From Rhodopirellula halodulae (GTDB lineage Bacteria; Planctomycetota; Planctomycetia; Pirellulales; Pirellulaceae), in the NCBI RefSeq assembly GCF_020966775.1, contig NZ_JAJKFV010000029.1, positions 1,605,001-1,669,000 of the forward strand: DNA of 64,000 nucleotides, read 5' to 3'. Positions 45,186-53,288 of this stretch are shown here, piece by piece; the first letter of the stretch is position 1, and each line of letters begins with the position of its first letter. The notes below the pieces were generated by a model. It saw only the letters and a list, made by a program, of their open reading frames with translations. It was not told where the DNA came from and did not search any database. A program made the translations under genes and the position numbers.

Positions 45186-46148
45186 ATGGCCACCGCAACA
45201 CCTTCCGTCGACCCCTCCGACATGCATCACGCGGTCGAGCAAACCTGGGGCGGTCGTGTCCGTGTCTGGCGAAAGATCTTCAGCACGGCTCTTTCAGAGC
45301 GACTGGTCTACCGCGGCGATTTCGCTCTGGGGACCCTGATGAGGTTCCTGCCGATCGTGACCCAGATTTTCCTGTGGTGGGCGATCTACGATTCTATCGC
45401 CGCCAGCGAAGCGGCCGAGTCCACCGGGAGTTTGACTGCGGATTCGTCAGCATTGCCACAAGCGGCAAACGAAAACCGAGCGGACGCGGTACAGATTGGT
45501 GGCTTTGGTTTTCGTGACATGGTCGCGTACTACTTGTTAACCATGTTGGCTCGAGCGTTTTCGAGTATGCCAGGTTTGGCGTCCGGAATCGCTCAGCAAA
45601 TTCGCGAAGGCGAGATCAAGCGTTACCTCATTCAACCCATCGACTTGATCAGTTTCTTGCTGATCAATCGTGTCGCTCATAAAGTCGCCTACTATGCGAT
45701 CGCGATCGCGCCCTTCGGGTTGGTGTTCTTTCTGTGTCGAGATTACTTTGTCGCCGGATTTCCCCCGCCCCATCTTTTCATCGCATTCCTTGGATCCCTG
45801 GTGATGGGATTCCTGATTGGTTTTTTCTTGGAAGCCGCCATCGGGATGATTGGGTTCTGGTTCTTGGAAGTGTCTTCGCTGTTGTTCCTTTACATGCTGT
45901 TCAGCTTCTTCTTGTCGGGGCACATGTTTCCGATTTCGTTGCTGCCTGACGGAATCGAATGGGTGGTGAATTTGCTGCCGCTGAAGTACCTCGCCTATTT
46001 CCCGGCGGCAGTCTTTCTGGGCAAGATTCCTGACGAGGACCTGCCGATGGAAATGGCGATTGAGGCGGCTTGGTTGGTGTTCTTCATCGTGATTTGTCGC
46101 TGGTCATATTCTCGCGGGGTGGCTCGCTACAGTGGCTACGGAGGCTGA
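45186..46148 (+). CDS. ABC-2 family transporter permease (subunit 1)
   Basis: 320 residues, about six membrane segments ([49 protein letters not shown]). Matches the ABC2_membrane_6 group: [29 protein letters not shown] and [18 protein letters not shown]. An Ala/Ser-rich extracytoplasmic loop is inserted after the first helix (~65-100). Works with a homologous permease and an ATPase of the DrrA type; no ATPase is encoded here. Start at 45186 after no clear SD. Confidence 0.85.
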   Translation: MATATPSVDPSDMHHAVEQTWGGRVRVWRKIFSTALSERLVYRGDFALGTLMRFLPIVTQIFLWWAIYDSIAASEAAESTGSLTADSSALPQAANENRADAVQIGGFGFRDMVAYYLLTMLARAFSSMPGLASGIAQQIREGEIKRYLIQPIDLISFLLINRVAHKVAYYAIAIAPFGLVFFLCRDYFVAGFPPPHLFIAFLGSLVMGFLIGFFLEAAIGMIGFWFLEVSSLLFLYMLFSFFLSGHMFPISLLPDGIEWVVNLLPLKYLAYFPAAVFLGKIPDEDLPMEMAIEAAWLVFFIVICRWSYSRGVARYSGYGG

Positions 46149-46167
46149 ACCAGTGGAGGTGAAACCA

Positions 46168-47097
46168 ATGGAACCAGGTCGTACGGCAAGTTCACCGTGT
46201 GATGGCGGCGACGGGGCGACGATGCAGGGTGCTGAGTACCAGGGTGCCGAATGGATGCGATACGTTCGCGTCTTCGGCACGTTTGCACGAAACAGTTTGG
46301 TCCGAGACATGACGTTCCGTGCGAACTTCGTGATCGAATGCTTGAGCAGCTTGGGATGGACGCTGATGAATGTCGGGTTTTACCTGATCATTTTTCAGTT
46401 CACGGGGTCGATCGGTGAGGACACGGGTTGGGACCGCGAACGTTTTTTTCTTTTTCTGGCGACGACTTGGTTCATCAATTCAATCGTCCAGGCTTTCTTC
46501 ATGCCCAATGCGGAAGAGTTCAGCGAGTTGATTCGAACCGGCGGTTTGGACTTTGCCTTGCTGAAGCCGATCGATACGCAGTTCTTGATCTCATTTCGGC
46601 GTGTGAGCTGGTCTTCGCTGGCGAACTTCTTGGCGGGAATGGTGATCGCCGGCGTGGCCCTGACTCGTTTGGCAACTCGCGAGGTGGACCCTCACATTCC
46701 AACACTGGCATCGTCCATTCTTTACGTGCTGTTTTGCATGTGCGGAATCGCGATCATGTACAGCTTGATGATTTGTCTGTCGGCCACCAGCATTTGGTTG
46801 GGACGCAACCAAACGCTCTACAATTTTTGGTTTTACATCACCAACTTCAGCCGTTACCCGATGGAGATCTACAACCGAGGCTGGGGGACACCACTGTACG
46901 GCTTCTTCACGTTCATCGTGCCTGTGTTGGTGGTCGTGAACGTGCCCGCTCGTTTGCTTGCTAAACCGATTGATCCGCGAACCAGCGAGGAATGGATGTT
47001 GGTCGGATGGGCATTGGTCGCAACCCTGATGAGCGTTCTCTTCAGCCGCTGGGTCTTCCGCCGAGCTCTCGGCAGCTACCGTAGTGCCAGTTCTTAG
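46168..47097 (+). CDS. ABC-2 family transporter permease (subunit 2)
   Basis: 309 residues, about six membrane segments, related to subunit 1: FSELIRTGGLDFALLKPIDTQFLIS parallels the [14 protein letters not shown] motif there, and FSRYPMEIYNRGWGTPLYGFFTFIVPV is the family C-terminal signature. The ATG at 46168 has GGAGGTG 8 bases upstream, so I prefer it to a GTG at 46132 that would overlap the first gene by 17 bp. Forms a heterodimer with subunit 1; the substrate is unknown. Confidence 0.87.
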   Translation: MEPGRTASSPCDGGDGATMQGAEYQGAEWMRYVRVFGTFARNSLVRDMTFRANFVIECLSSLGWTLMNVGFYLIIFQFTGSIGEDTGWDRERFFLFLATTWFINSIVQAFFMPNAEEFSELIRTGGLDFALLKPIDTQFLISFRRVSWSSLANFLAGMVIAGVALTRLATREVDPHIPTLASSILYVLFCMCGIAIMYSLMICLSATSIWLGRNQTLYNFWFYITNFSRYPMEIYNRGWGTPLYGFFTFIVPVLVVVNVPARLLAKPIDPRTSEEWMLVGWALVATLMSVLFSRWVFRRALGSYRSASS

Positions 47098-47160
47098 CGG
47101 CTCGCCAGATTGCTAGCCGCTTGCCCGACCTCGGCTGATCTCAGTCAGCGTCGCAGCTCA

Positions 47161-47910
47161 TTACCGAAGTGCTTGAGTCACAACTGCCGCAACGTGTTCG
47201 CCGAGGAGTTTGGAGCCTTCTGCGGTGTAGTGCACGTTAGCTTTACGTTGCGTCTTGGCGTGCTGAAGGGCAAAGTCGTAGAACGGGTCGGTTTGGATGT
47301 CGCCGAGTGATGCCATGACCTCTGCCGCTGCTTGGTTATAGCGTGGGCCATCTTCGGGGAGTCGACCTTTGGCGCCTTCGGGGACTGGCGTTGTTTCTCT
47401 CCAGATGAGCGTCGCACCGGTTTCTTTCAGCCGGGACGCGATTTTGCGAAGGTTCTCTTTGTATTCGGGCAAAGGGACTTGGCGTTTGCTGGTTGGCGAT
47501 TCAGGGTCGGCCAAATTCTGGCCGTTGGGGCCCATGAACTTCAAATCATGCAGGCCAAAGTTGAAGTGGATGACGTCCCATTGGCGGTCTCCCAACCACG
47601 AATCCAGTTGTTCCAATCCGCGAGTGGTGGGGCCGCAGTTGGTTGCCGGGCGAAACACGTTGGCTTTTCCTTCCATCGCCTTGCGGGCGTCTAGCATGTA
47701 GCCAATGGAGATCGAGTCACCAATCAACAAGACGTTGGGCAGGTTTGGATCGACCTTGGGGGCCGCGAATGGATCGTTCTTGCGTGGTTGACGTTGGGCG
47801 GACTTTCCGGTCGGTTGATCTGTCATTCCCAATGTTGGCAGCGACGCGAAAATGATGGAAAGCGAAGCGGCGAAGAAAGCGATGATGCTGGGGTGCCGGC
47901 GAAATGGCAT
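47161..47910 (-). CDS. Secreted SGNH/GDSL hydrolase
   Basis: 249 residues. Signal peptide PSIIAFFAASLSIIFASLPTLG; block I NVLLIGDSISIGY with catalytic Ser, block III-like NFGLHDLK, and a C-terminal block V region ANVHYTAEGSKLLG where the catalytic His is the one in VHYT. Acts on ester bonds of polysaccharides or lipids in related proteins. The catalytic Asp normally two residues before that His is replaced by Asn (NVH), which is a variation. Alone on the minus strand. Confidence 0.83.
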   Translation of the reverse strand: MPFRRHPSIIAFFAASLSIIFASLPTLGMTDQPTGKSAQRQPRKNDPFAAPKVDPNLPNVLLIGDSISIGYMLDARKAMEGKANVFRPATNCGPTTRGLEQLDSWLGDRQWDVIHFNFGLHDLKFMGPNGQNLADPESPTSKRQVPLPEYKENLRKIASRLKETGATLIWRETTPVPEGAKGRLPEDGPRYNQAAAEVMASLGDIQTDPFYDFALQHAKTQRKANVHYTAEGSKLLGEHVAAVVTQALR

Positions 47911-47979
47911 GGTGGGGCTCGATCAGATTGGGAGGGAATTTGGTGGGAAGGATGCCGACGACTTTGGAATCAGTGAAAC

Positions 47980-49098
47980 ATGACGAACAATGAGTCTCGC
48001 ACCGTCCTGCGAATCTTAGACGCGAATTTCAATCGCGCGGGTGAAGGGCTGAGGACATTGGAGGAATCGGCGCGGTTCATCTTAGACGATCCATCGCTCT
48101 CGGATGCACTGAAAACACACCGCCATGACCTGTCCGAGGCGATGAAATGCTGGGACCGGTTGCAGTTGATCTCGGCACGCGACACGCCGGGTGACGTGGG
48201 AACGGAATTGCAAACGGCCAGCGAACAGACTCGAGTCAATCTACATTCGGTGGTTTCCGCGGCAGCCGTGCGCACTCAGCAGGCTCTGCGATGTTTGGAA
48301 GAATATGGCAAGACCATCGATGCGGCATTCGCAAACAAGATAGAAACGCTTCGCTACCGGTGTTACGCGACGTTTCAAAGTCTCGAATTGCGGATTGCGA
48401 ATCAGAGACACCGTGCGATCCGAATTCGGGCCTCGCGTTTGTACGCGTTGATCGATTGCGAGCAGAGTGTTGAACGATTCGAAAGTCGAATTCGCGAATT
48501 GGCGAGCGTCGGAGTGGATGTGCTGCAGCTTCGCGATCGCAGCGTCGACGACCGGACACTCTTCGAACGTGCCGAAGTGGGGACAAAGCTTACCGAAGAG
48601 CTGGGGCTGCTTTGGATCATCAACGACCGTGCTGACATTGCAATGGCCGCTCGCGCCGATGGGGTTCATGTTGGACAGGAGGAGTTACCAGTCGATGCTG
48701 CTCGGCAAGTAGTTGGGCCGGACCGCTTGATCGGATTGTCGACCCATGACATGGAACAGGTGCGTGAAGCGTCGCAAACGACGGCGGACTACATCGGGTG
48801 CGGACCGACCTTTCCCGGGCGAACAAAAAACTTCGACCATTTCCCCGGATGCGAGTTTCTGAGTCAGGTTCATCAGGCAACACGGTCAGGCGAGATCAAT
48901 CTGCCCGCGTTCGCGATCGGCGGGATCTCCGCGTCGAACATTCGCGAGGTGGCAGCCACCGGAATCGCGCGAGTTGCCGTCACGGGAGCATTGGCATCAG
49001 GAGAGCAACTGCCCGACGCGGCATCGAAAATGCGAGCGGCATTGGAAGCCAATCCGTTGACAATCGATGTCGGTGAGAAGGGTGTGCGCGAGCCATGA
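47980..49098 (+). CDS. thiE: ThiD2-ThiE fusion, thiamine phosphate synthase
   Basis: 372 residues. N-terminal ~155 residues match the ThiD2-type domain (RILDANFNRAGEGLRTLEESARFILDD, QALRCLEEYGKT), linked in other bacteria to HMP-P phosphorylation. The C-terminal ~205 residues are ThiE: ASRLYALIDCEQ, VLQLRDRS, IINDRADIAMAARADGVHVGQEELP, IGCGPTFPGRTKNF and FAIGGISASNI. Couples the pyrimidine and thiazole moieties to thiamine phosphate. No other thi gene is nearby. Stop overlaps the next ATG (ATGA). Confidence 0.9.
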   Translation: MTNNESRTVLRILDANFNRAGEGLRTLEESARFILDDPSLSDALKTHRHDLSEAMKCWDRLQLISARDTPGDVGTELQTASEQTRVNLHSVVSAAAVRTQQALRCLEEYGKTIDAAFANKIETLRYRCYATFQSLELRIANQRHRAIRIRASRLYALIDCEQSVERFESRIRELASVGVDVLQLRDRSVDDRTLFERAEVGTKLTEELGLLWIINDRADIAMAARADGVHVGQEELPVDAARQVVGPDRLIGLSTHDMEQVREASQTTADYIGCGPTFPGRTKNFDHFPGCEFLSQVHQATRSGEINLPAFAIGGISASNIREVAATGIARVAVTGALASGEQLPDAASKMRAALEANPLTIDVGEKGVREP

Positions 49099-49994
49099 AA
49101 CAGATTGCTCCAGTTAAACGATTGATACGCCCCGTCGTGATCTTTCTTTGCTTGTGGGTGACTTGGTCTCTACTTTCAAAGGCCGAGGAAGACACTGCTG
49201 TCGTGGTGCATCTGCAAGATTCCGAATTGACGGAAAGCAGTGGGCTCGTGTTCTCAAAGAAGGACCCAAGTTGTGTTTGGTCGCACAATGATTCCGGAGA
49301 CAGAGCGAGGCTATTCGCTTTTGACCATAGGACCGGGCAGCGTACCGGTGTCTGGGAGCTAGAGGGTGTGGATGCCATCGATTGGGAAGACTTGGCGATC
49401 GTGCACCAGGATACGGACGACGATACTGTCCCATCGAAGTTGGTGGTGGCAGATTGTGGTGACAATTTGGGGCGACGCGACGATGTCCAGCTTTGGTGGA
49501 TGGATGAGATGGACCCTCGCAACTCGGGGACCGTGTCGAGGCAGCAATTGCATTCGATCCGAGTGACTTATCCGGATGGGGCTCACGATTGCGAAGCAAT
49601 TTGGTATGACCCGTCTTCTCGCAGCCTGATGTTGCTCTGCAAGCGGTCGATCCCTTGGGTTGGTCTTTACCGAGTGCCGATTGATTTGGATGCTGGGCCG
49701 CCGAGCAGCAAAGTAGAAGCTGAGTTGTTGGCGCGCGTGCCGATCGCCATGGCGACCGCAGCGGACCGTGATTCAAGTACGGGTGACGTTTGGGTCTGCA
49801 CCTATTGGCAAGCGTTCCGCTTCCCCAGCAAAGACGGGATGGACTTGGTCGGTCAAATGTCACAAATGCCATCCGCGATTGAGCTTCGTTCCTTGCGGCA
49901 AGTGGAGGCTCTCGCGGTGTGCTCGGATTCGAGTGTTTGGGTGAGCAGCGAAGGTGAGCCGGCTCCGCTGGTGAAGATCACGTCGGCAAAATGA
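49095..49994 (+). CDS. Secreted beta-propeller-like protein (esterase-like/phytase-like)
   Basis: 299 residues. N-terminal membrane/signal segment (PVVIFLCLWVTWSLLS), then LTESSGLVFSKKDPSCVWSHNDSGDRARLFAFD, DAIDWEDLAI, VVADCGDNLGRRD and EAIWYDPSSRSLMLLCKR, the pattern of a family of predicted six-bladed propellers seen in planctomycetes and other bacteria. Function unknown; metal-dependent hydrolysis is possible. Overlaps thiE by 4 bp, possibly only from gene packing. Confidence 0.75.
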   Translation: MKQIAPVKRLIRPVVIFLCLWVTWSLLSKAEEDTAVVVHLQDSELTESSGLVFSKKDPSCVWSHNDSGDRARLFAFDHRTGQRTGVWELEGVDAIDWEDLAIVHQDTDDDTVPSKLVVADCGDNLGRRDDVQLWWMDEMDPRNSGTVSRQQLHSIRVTYPDGAHDCEAIWYDPSSRSLMLLCKRSIPWVGLYRVPIDLDAGPPSSKVEAELLARVPIAMATAADRDSSTGDVWVCTYWQAFRFPSKDGMDLVGQMSQMPSAIELRSLRQVEALAVCSDSSVWVSSEGEPAPLVKITSAK

Positions 49995-50056
49995 AAGGGC
50001 TTGCCGAATGAAAGTCGTGATGCAAGGCAACTGCTCGATCCGTCGTTCGGTACGGT

Positions 50057-50084
50057 CCAGGAACAATCACCCAGGAACAATGAA
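50057..50084. repeat. 14-bp tandem duplication upstream of the CYTH gene
   Basis: CCAGGAACAATCAC at 50057-50070 then CCAGGAACAATGAA at 50071-50084. It ends 16 bp before the ATG of the next gene, in the leader. Confidence 0.85.
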
Positions 50085-50100
50085 GTCAGGAGAGCAGTGA

Positions 50101-50679
50101 ATGTTTGAAGTGGAATTGAAGTTTCGTGTGGATGACGAAGCCGTCTTGCGAGCCCGTTTGGACGTCGAAGACGCTAAGAGTGTTTCTGAGAATGAAAACA
50201 AGGACACCTATTTCAATCACCCCTGCCGCGACTTCGCCGCATCGGGAGAGGCTCTGCGGATTCGGCGAATCGATGGCGAGCCGTTGATCACCTACAAGGG
50301 GCCCAAGCTACCGGGCGTAGTGAAGGCTCGCGAAGAACTGGAGTGGGCTCTGAATCCAGGCGACGCCAAAGGTGAATTGACCGAAACCCTGTTGTTGCGG
50401 TTGGGCTTCCGTGAAGTCGCGACGGTGACGAAGCGACGTGAGACATTTTCCATCGGCAGCACGCGGCCGATGACGGTCACGATTGACCGCGTTGAAGGCT
50501 TAGGCGTTTACGCTGAGATTGAGCGAGTGTTGGCGGAAACCAAGCCGGACGACAACGCCATTCAAAACGCCCGTGCTGAAGTTGAAGCATTGGCGACGAA
50601 GCTTGGCCTGAGCAACCCTGAGCCGCGGAGTTATTTGCGGATGCAATTGGAGCGGGCTGACGCCTCAGCGGGTGGCTGA
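50101..50679 (+). CDS. CYTH domain protein (class IV adenylate cyclase-like, CyaB)
   Basis: 192 residues. N-terminal ExExK signature EVELKF (E3, E5, K7), then TYFNHPCRDFAASGEALRIRRIDGE, LITYKGPKLPGVVKAREELEW, and VTIDRVEGLGVYAEIE. This matches the CyaB-type branch of CYTH, which includes class IV adenylate cyclases and triphosphatases. The reaction cannot be told from sequence alone. SD AGGAG is present upstream. Its 3' end overlaps the convergent SDR gene by 15 bp. Confidence 0.88.
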   Translation: MFEVELKFRVDDEAVLRARLDVEDAKSVSENENKDTYFNHPCRDFAASGEALRIRRIDGEPLITYKGPKLPGVVKAREELEWALNPGDAKGELTETLLLRLGFREVATVTKRRETFSIGSTRPMTVTIDRVEGLGVYAEIERVLAETKPDDNAIQNARAEVEALATKLGLSNPEPRSYLRMQLERADASAGG

Positions 50680-51408
50680 TTTGATGGAACTGAGTCCGCC
50701 ATCCACCGCGATGTCTTGTCCCGTGATCCAAGCGTTTTCAGGTTGGAGCAACCATGCGATCAGCGAGGCGATGTCATCGGGCTGACCGAGTCGGCCCATT
50801 GGATGCATCGCTCGACTAGCGTCGGCTGAACGCTCGTTCTGCCAGACACGCGAGGTCAATTCGGTCTGGACCAAACCCGGAGCCACCGTGTTGATGCGAA
50901 CGTTGCCGGCGGCATAGGTAGCGGCCGCGGCACGTGCCATGGCGGCGACACCGGCTTTGGCTGCGGCAATTGCTTCATGGCTGGTCAATCCAATCGCCGC
51001 GCCACCACTGGACATCAGCACGATCGATCCCCCACCCAGCTTTTTAAGTTTGGGGGCAACGGCCCGCACCAAACCGAACGCTGTGATGAGGTTGGCGTTC
51101 AGGACAGCTTGCAAGTCATCCTTGCTGGTCAGGTGGGCAGGTTTAAGAAGGATGGAACCCGCTAGGTTTACCGCGCCAGCGAAGTTCTCGAATTGGTCCG
51201 CCGTGGAGTCGACCACGCTGGAAAGTTGGTCCCAATCGGTGGCGTCGCATGCGAGGTACGGTTGTCCGAGTTCTTGCGACAGCGTTTGCAGACGTGATTC
51301 GTCCCGTCCCGACAGCATGACCTGATGACCCGCCGCGACTAAATGACGACAAAGCGCAGTGCCGATGCCACCACCGGCACCGACGACGAGATAGGAAGAT
51401 GAACTCAT
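50665..51408 (-). CDS. Short-chain dehydrogenase/reductase family protein lacking the catalytic Tyr
   Basis: 247 residues. Classical SDR nucleotide motif GAGGGIG near the N terminus, NLAGS at the NNAG position, catalytic-Ser strand IVLMSSGG, then the motif that should be YxxxK reads IAAAK (K kept, Tyr replaced by Ile). C-terminal IAVDGGLS is typical. Hence the fold is kept but ordinary proton transfer would be altered; it may bind a substrate or cofactor without turnover. ATG at 51408. Confidence 0.85.
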   Translation of the reverse strand: MSSSSYLVVGAGGGIGTALCRHLVAAGHQVMLSGRDESRLQTLSQELGQPYLACDATDWDQLSSVVDSTADQFENFAGAVNLAGSILLKPAHLTSKDDLQAVLNANLITAFGLVRAVAPKLKKLGGGSIVLMSSGGAAIGLTSHEAIAAAKAGVAAMARAAAATYAAGNVRINTVAPGLVQTELTSRVWQNERSADASRAMHPMGRLGQPDDIASLIAWLLQPENAWITGQDIAVDGGLSSIKSATR

Positions 51409-51723
51409 GGTGACATTGCATGGGATTGGTTGAGAATCGTTTGCTGAATCGTAGGGTGCAGGCAAATCCAGTTCAGGCAAATCCAAAGGCGGAATCTTGT
51501 GCGAGCAAGATTGTTTGTTTGGAAGATGCCGGTCGCGAGGGTCGCGGGTCTTTCAACACCGATATCGAGTGCGCGTGCGGTTGCGATGGTTTTGCTGTGC
51601 AAGGGCGTGGTTGCCGATGAATGGTTCATGGCACCGATGAGTTCATCACTGCGGCGGTATCCTCCCGATCCACTGCTGCCATCGGATTGATTTGCACTCA
51701 CCTCTCCAAGGGAAGATTCCGCC
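51409..51723. other. 315-bp divergent intergenic region
   Basis: No supportable gene. It contains a 15-bp direct repeat, CAGGCAAATCCAGTT at 51459-51473 then CAGGCAAATCCAAAG, about 50 bp upstream of the SDR start. Confidence 0.5.
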
Positions 51724-52059
51724 ATGTCGAAGAAAGACACTTATCGCGTTGTTGCTCGTGGCAGTGATGGTTCTCTGCAAATTCGCGACTACACAACGTT
51801 GGATCCGCTGACGGAGCACTACGAGCAAGTTGGAATCGACGACTGCAGCACGGATTTGGCGCTTCGAGGAATGCCCGTCTTTCGAGGCTTGATCGGTCCG
51901 ATGCCAGAAGGCAAAAACATCGTGCGTTACGAAACCCCGGAGGTCTTCGAGATGCTGACCAAAGAATGGGGAATCACGAAGCCGAAAAAACGTCGTCGTC
52001 GCGCTGCGGAGAAGAAGGCGACCGAAACGACATCGGATTCGGCCGAACTGGTTTCGTAA
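51724..52059 (+). CDS. Small conserved hypothetical protein
   Basis: 111 residues, no signal. Beta-rich start (TYRVVARGSDGSLQIRDYTTLDPLTEHYEQVGIDD), then GLIGPMPEGKNIVRYETPEVFEML and a strongly basic tail (TKPKKRRRRAAEKKATET) that suggests nucleic-acid or acidic partner binding. I do not recognise the family. A weak AAGGGAA lies 9 bp upstream of the ATG. Confidence 0.65.
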   Translation: MSKKDTYRVVARGSDGSLQIRDYTTLDPLTEHYEQVGIDDCSTDLALRGMPVFRGLIGPMPEGKNIVRYETPEVFEMLTKEWGITKPKKRRRRAAEKKATETTSDSAELVS

Positions 52060-52154
52060 TTTCGCGATGCGGTCTCTCCCCCCAGTCATTCGAATGCGGC
52101 TCGGGGGAGTGCGAATATGCGCAGTGCATTGCGAAATTAACATCCGTTACCGTT

Positions 52155-52173
52155 GGCTAGCGTTCTGCTAGCC
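52155..52173. promoter_or_regulatory. Perfect dyad GGCTAGC-N5-GCTAGCC
   Basis: 7-bp arms with 5-base spacer, about 100 bp upstream of the receiver-LuxR start and ~95 bp past the preceding stop. Either a hairpin at the end of the upstream transcript or an operator; no T tract. Confidence 0.4.
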
Positions 52174-52271
52174 TTCTCTCTGAAGACATCCGTCGCCACC
52201 GAAGCGCGTTGGCGAGTCATGTGATAGCGGCGTCCTTGGATCGACGCCGTCTGTTCAGAGAGGTTCCGAAG

Positions 52272-53045
52272 ATGATTGATGCCGCCGTTGAAACCACGCA
52301 CGTTTATGTGTTGGGACGTGAGGGACGGTTGGACGATCGACCCGGCGGTGACCAAGATTGGTTGGAGTCGATCGCCGGCCGGGATGTGGTCGCGGTTGCG
52401 AGCTGCGATCAGATGCTGGAATTAGTCGCAAAAGGCCAGGTGCGCCGGCCAGGATGCTTGCTCGTCGACTACGAATTGGTCGGTGATGGGTTTCAGCGTA
52501 TTCAAGCGGCATTGCTCCAGGCCAAATGCAGCTTGCCAATGATCTTGGTCGCAAAACAGATCGGCATTGAGGCGGTCGTTCACGCTTTCGAACATGGCGC
52601 ATGGACAGTCATGGTTCAGCCGCAACGCCCCGGTGCGGAAAGCAAGGATTCGCTAGGCGATCATGTTCAGCAAGCCATCGAGTGGGATCGTTTTCAAGTC
52701 GAGGTGGAGTCGGAGCACACCAGACGGAGTGCAATCCTGAAGGGGCTGACGGAACGCCAGCGAAAGGTGTTGGATTGCGTGATGGACGGGATGCCGACCA
52801 AAGCCATCGCCGCTTCGCACAAGGTCTCAAAACGTTTGATTGAGTTTGAACGCAGTCACCTGCTGTCTGCCTTTGGCGTGGCTGGCACGGCCGAGTTGAC
52901 CGCCGTGGTGGGTGAGCATCGAACGGTCGAGCGATTCTTAGACAGCCAATCGCGGGCCGAAATGCCCGTGGAAGGGCGTGCTTTTCGACGTCCATCCTTG
53001 TTGCGCGGGCACGTATCAAGCGCCGCGGCATGCTTGGACGATTAG
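52272..53045 (+). CDS. Receiver-like LuxR-family response regulator
   Basis: About 257 residues. N-terminal receiver-like domain (VYVLGREGRL, CLLVDYELVGDGFQ with the candidate phospho-Asp, LPMILVAKQIG, AFEHGAWTVMVQPQRPG) and C-terminal LuxR HTH (LTERQRKVLDCVMDGMPTKAIAASHKVSKRLIEFERSHLLSAFGVAGTAELTAVV), the FixJ/NarL layout. The first acidic pair normally after the first strand is not obvious and the Thr/Ser position reads Ala, so phosphorylation is uncertain. I chose the ATG at 52272; a TTG at 52209 is an alternative. No sensor kinase is adjacent. Confidence 0.82.
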   Translation: MIDAAVETTHVYVLGREGRLDDRPGGDQDWLESIAGRDVVAVASCDQMLELVAKGQVRRPGCLLVDYELVGDGFQRIQAALLQAKCSLPMILVAKQIGIEAVVHAFEHGAWTVMVQPQRPGAESKDSLGDHVQQAIEWDRFQVEVESEHTRRSAILKGLTERQRKVLDCVMDGMPTKAIAASHKVSKRLIEFERSHLLSAFGVAGTAELTAVVGEHRTVERFLDSQSRAEMPVEGRAFRRPSLLRGHVSSAAACLDD

Positions 53046-53288
53046 CAAACTAACCAACCAATACTCGCCCAATGAACTCCGGGGCAGACTCATTCATCAC
53101 GGCTTTGACGTGACAGATGGGTCGGGGGAACATTGGGCGAGTCATTGTTTGGTCTTTCGCGAACGTGCAATCCTCATCAGCCGAACGATGCTTTTAAGGT
53201 CGCACGAAGTTCTTTTGGTCAGCGACGGTCTGGAAGCTTCGCACTTTTTTTGCAACCGTCGATGGCGGCAACCGGCCGTCTGCGTGAA

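Noticed and set aside
53046-53288. Possible gene in the convergent gap after the receiver-LuxR gene
   Set aside because: Open frames here only extend into the antisense of the AsmA-like gene.
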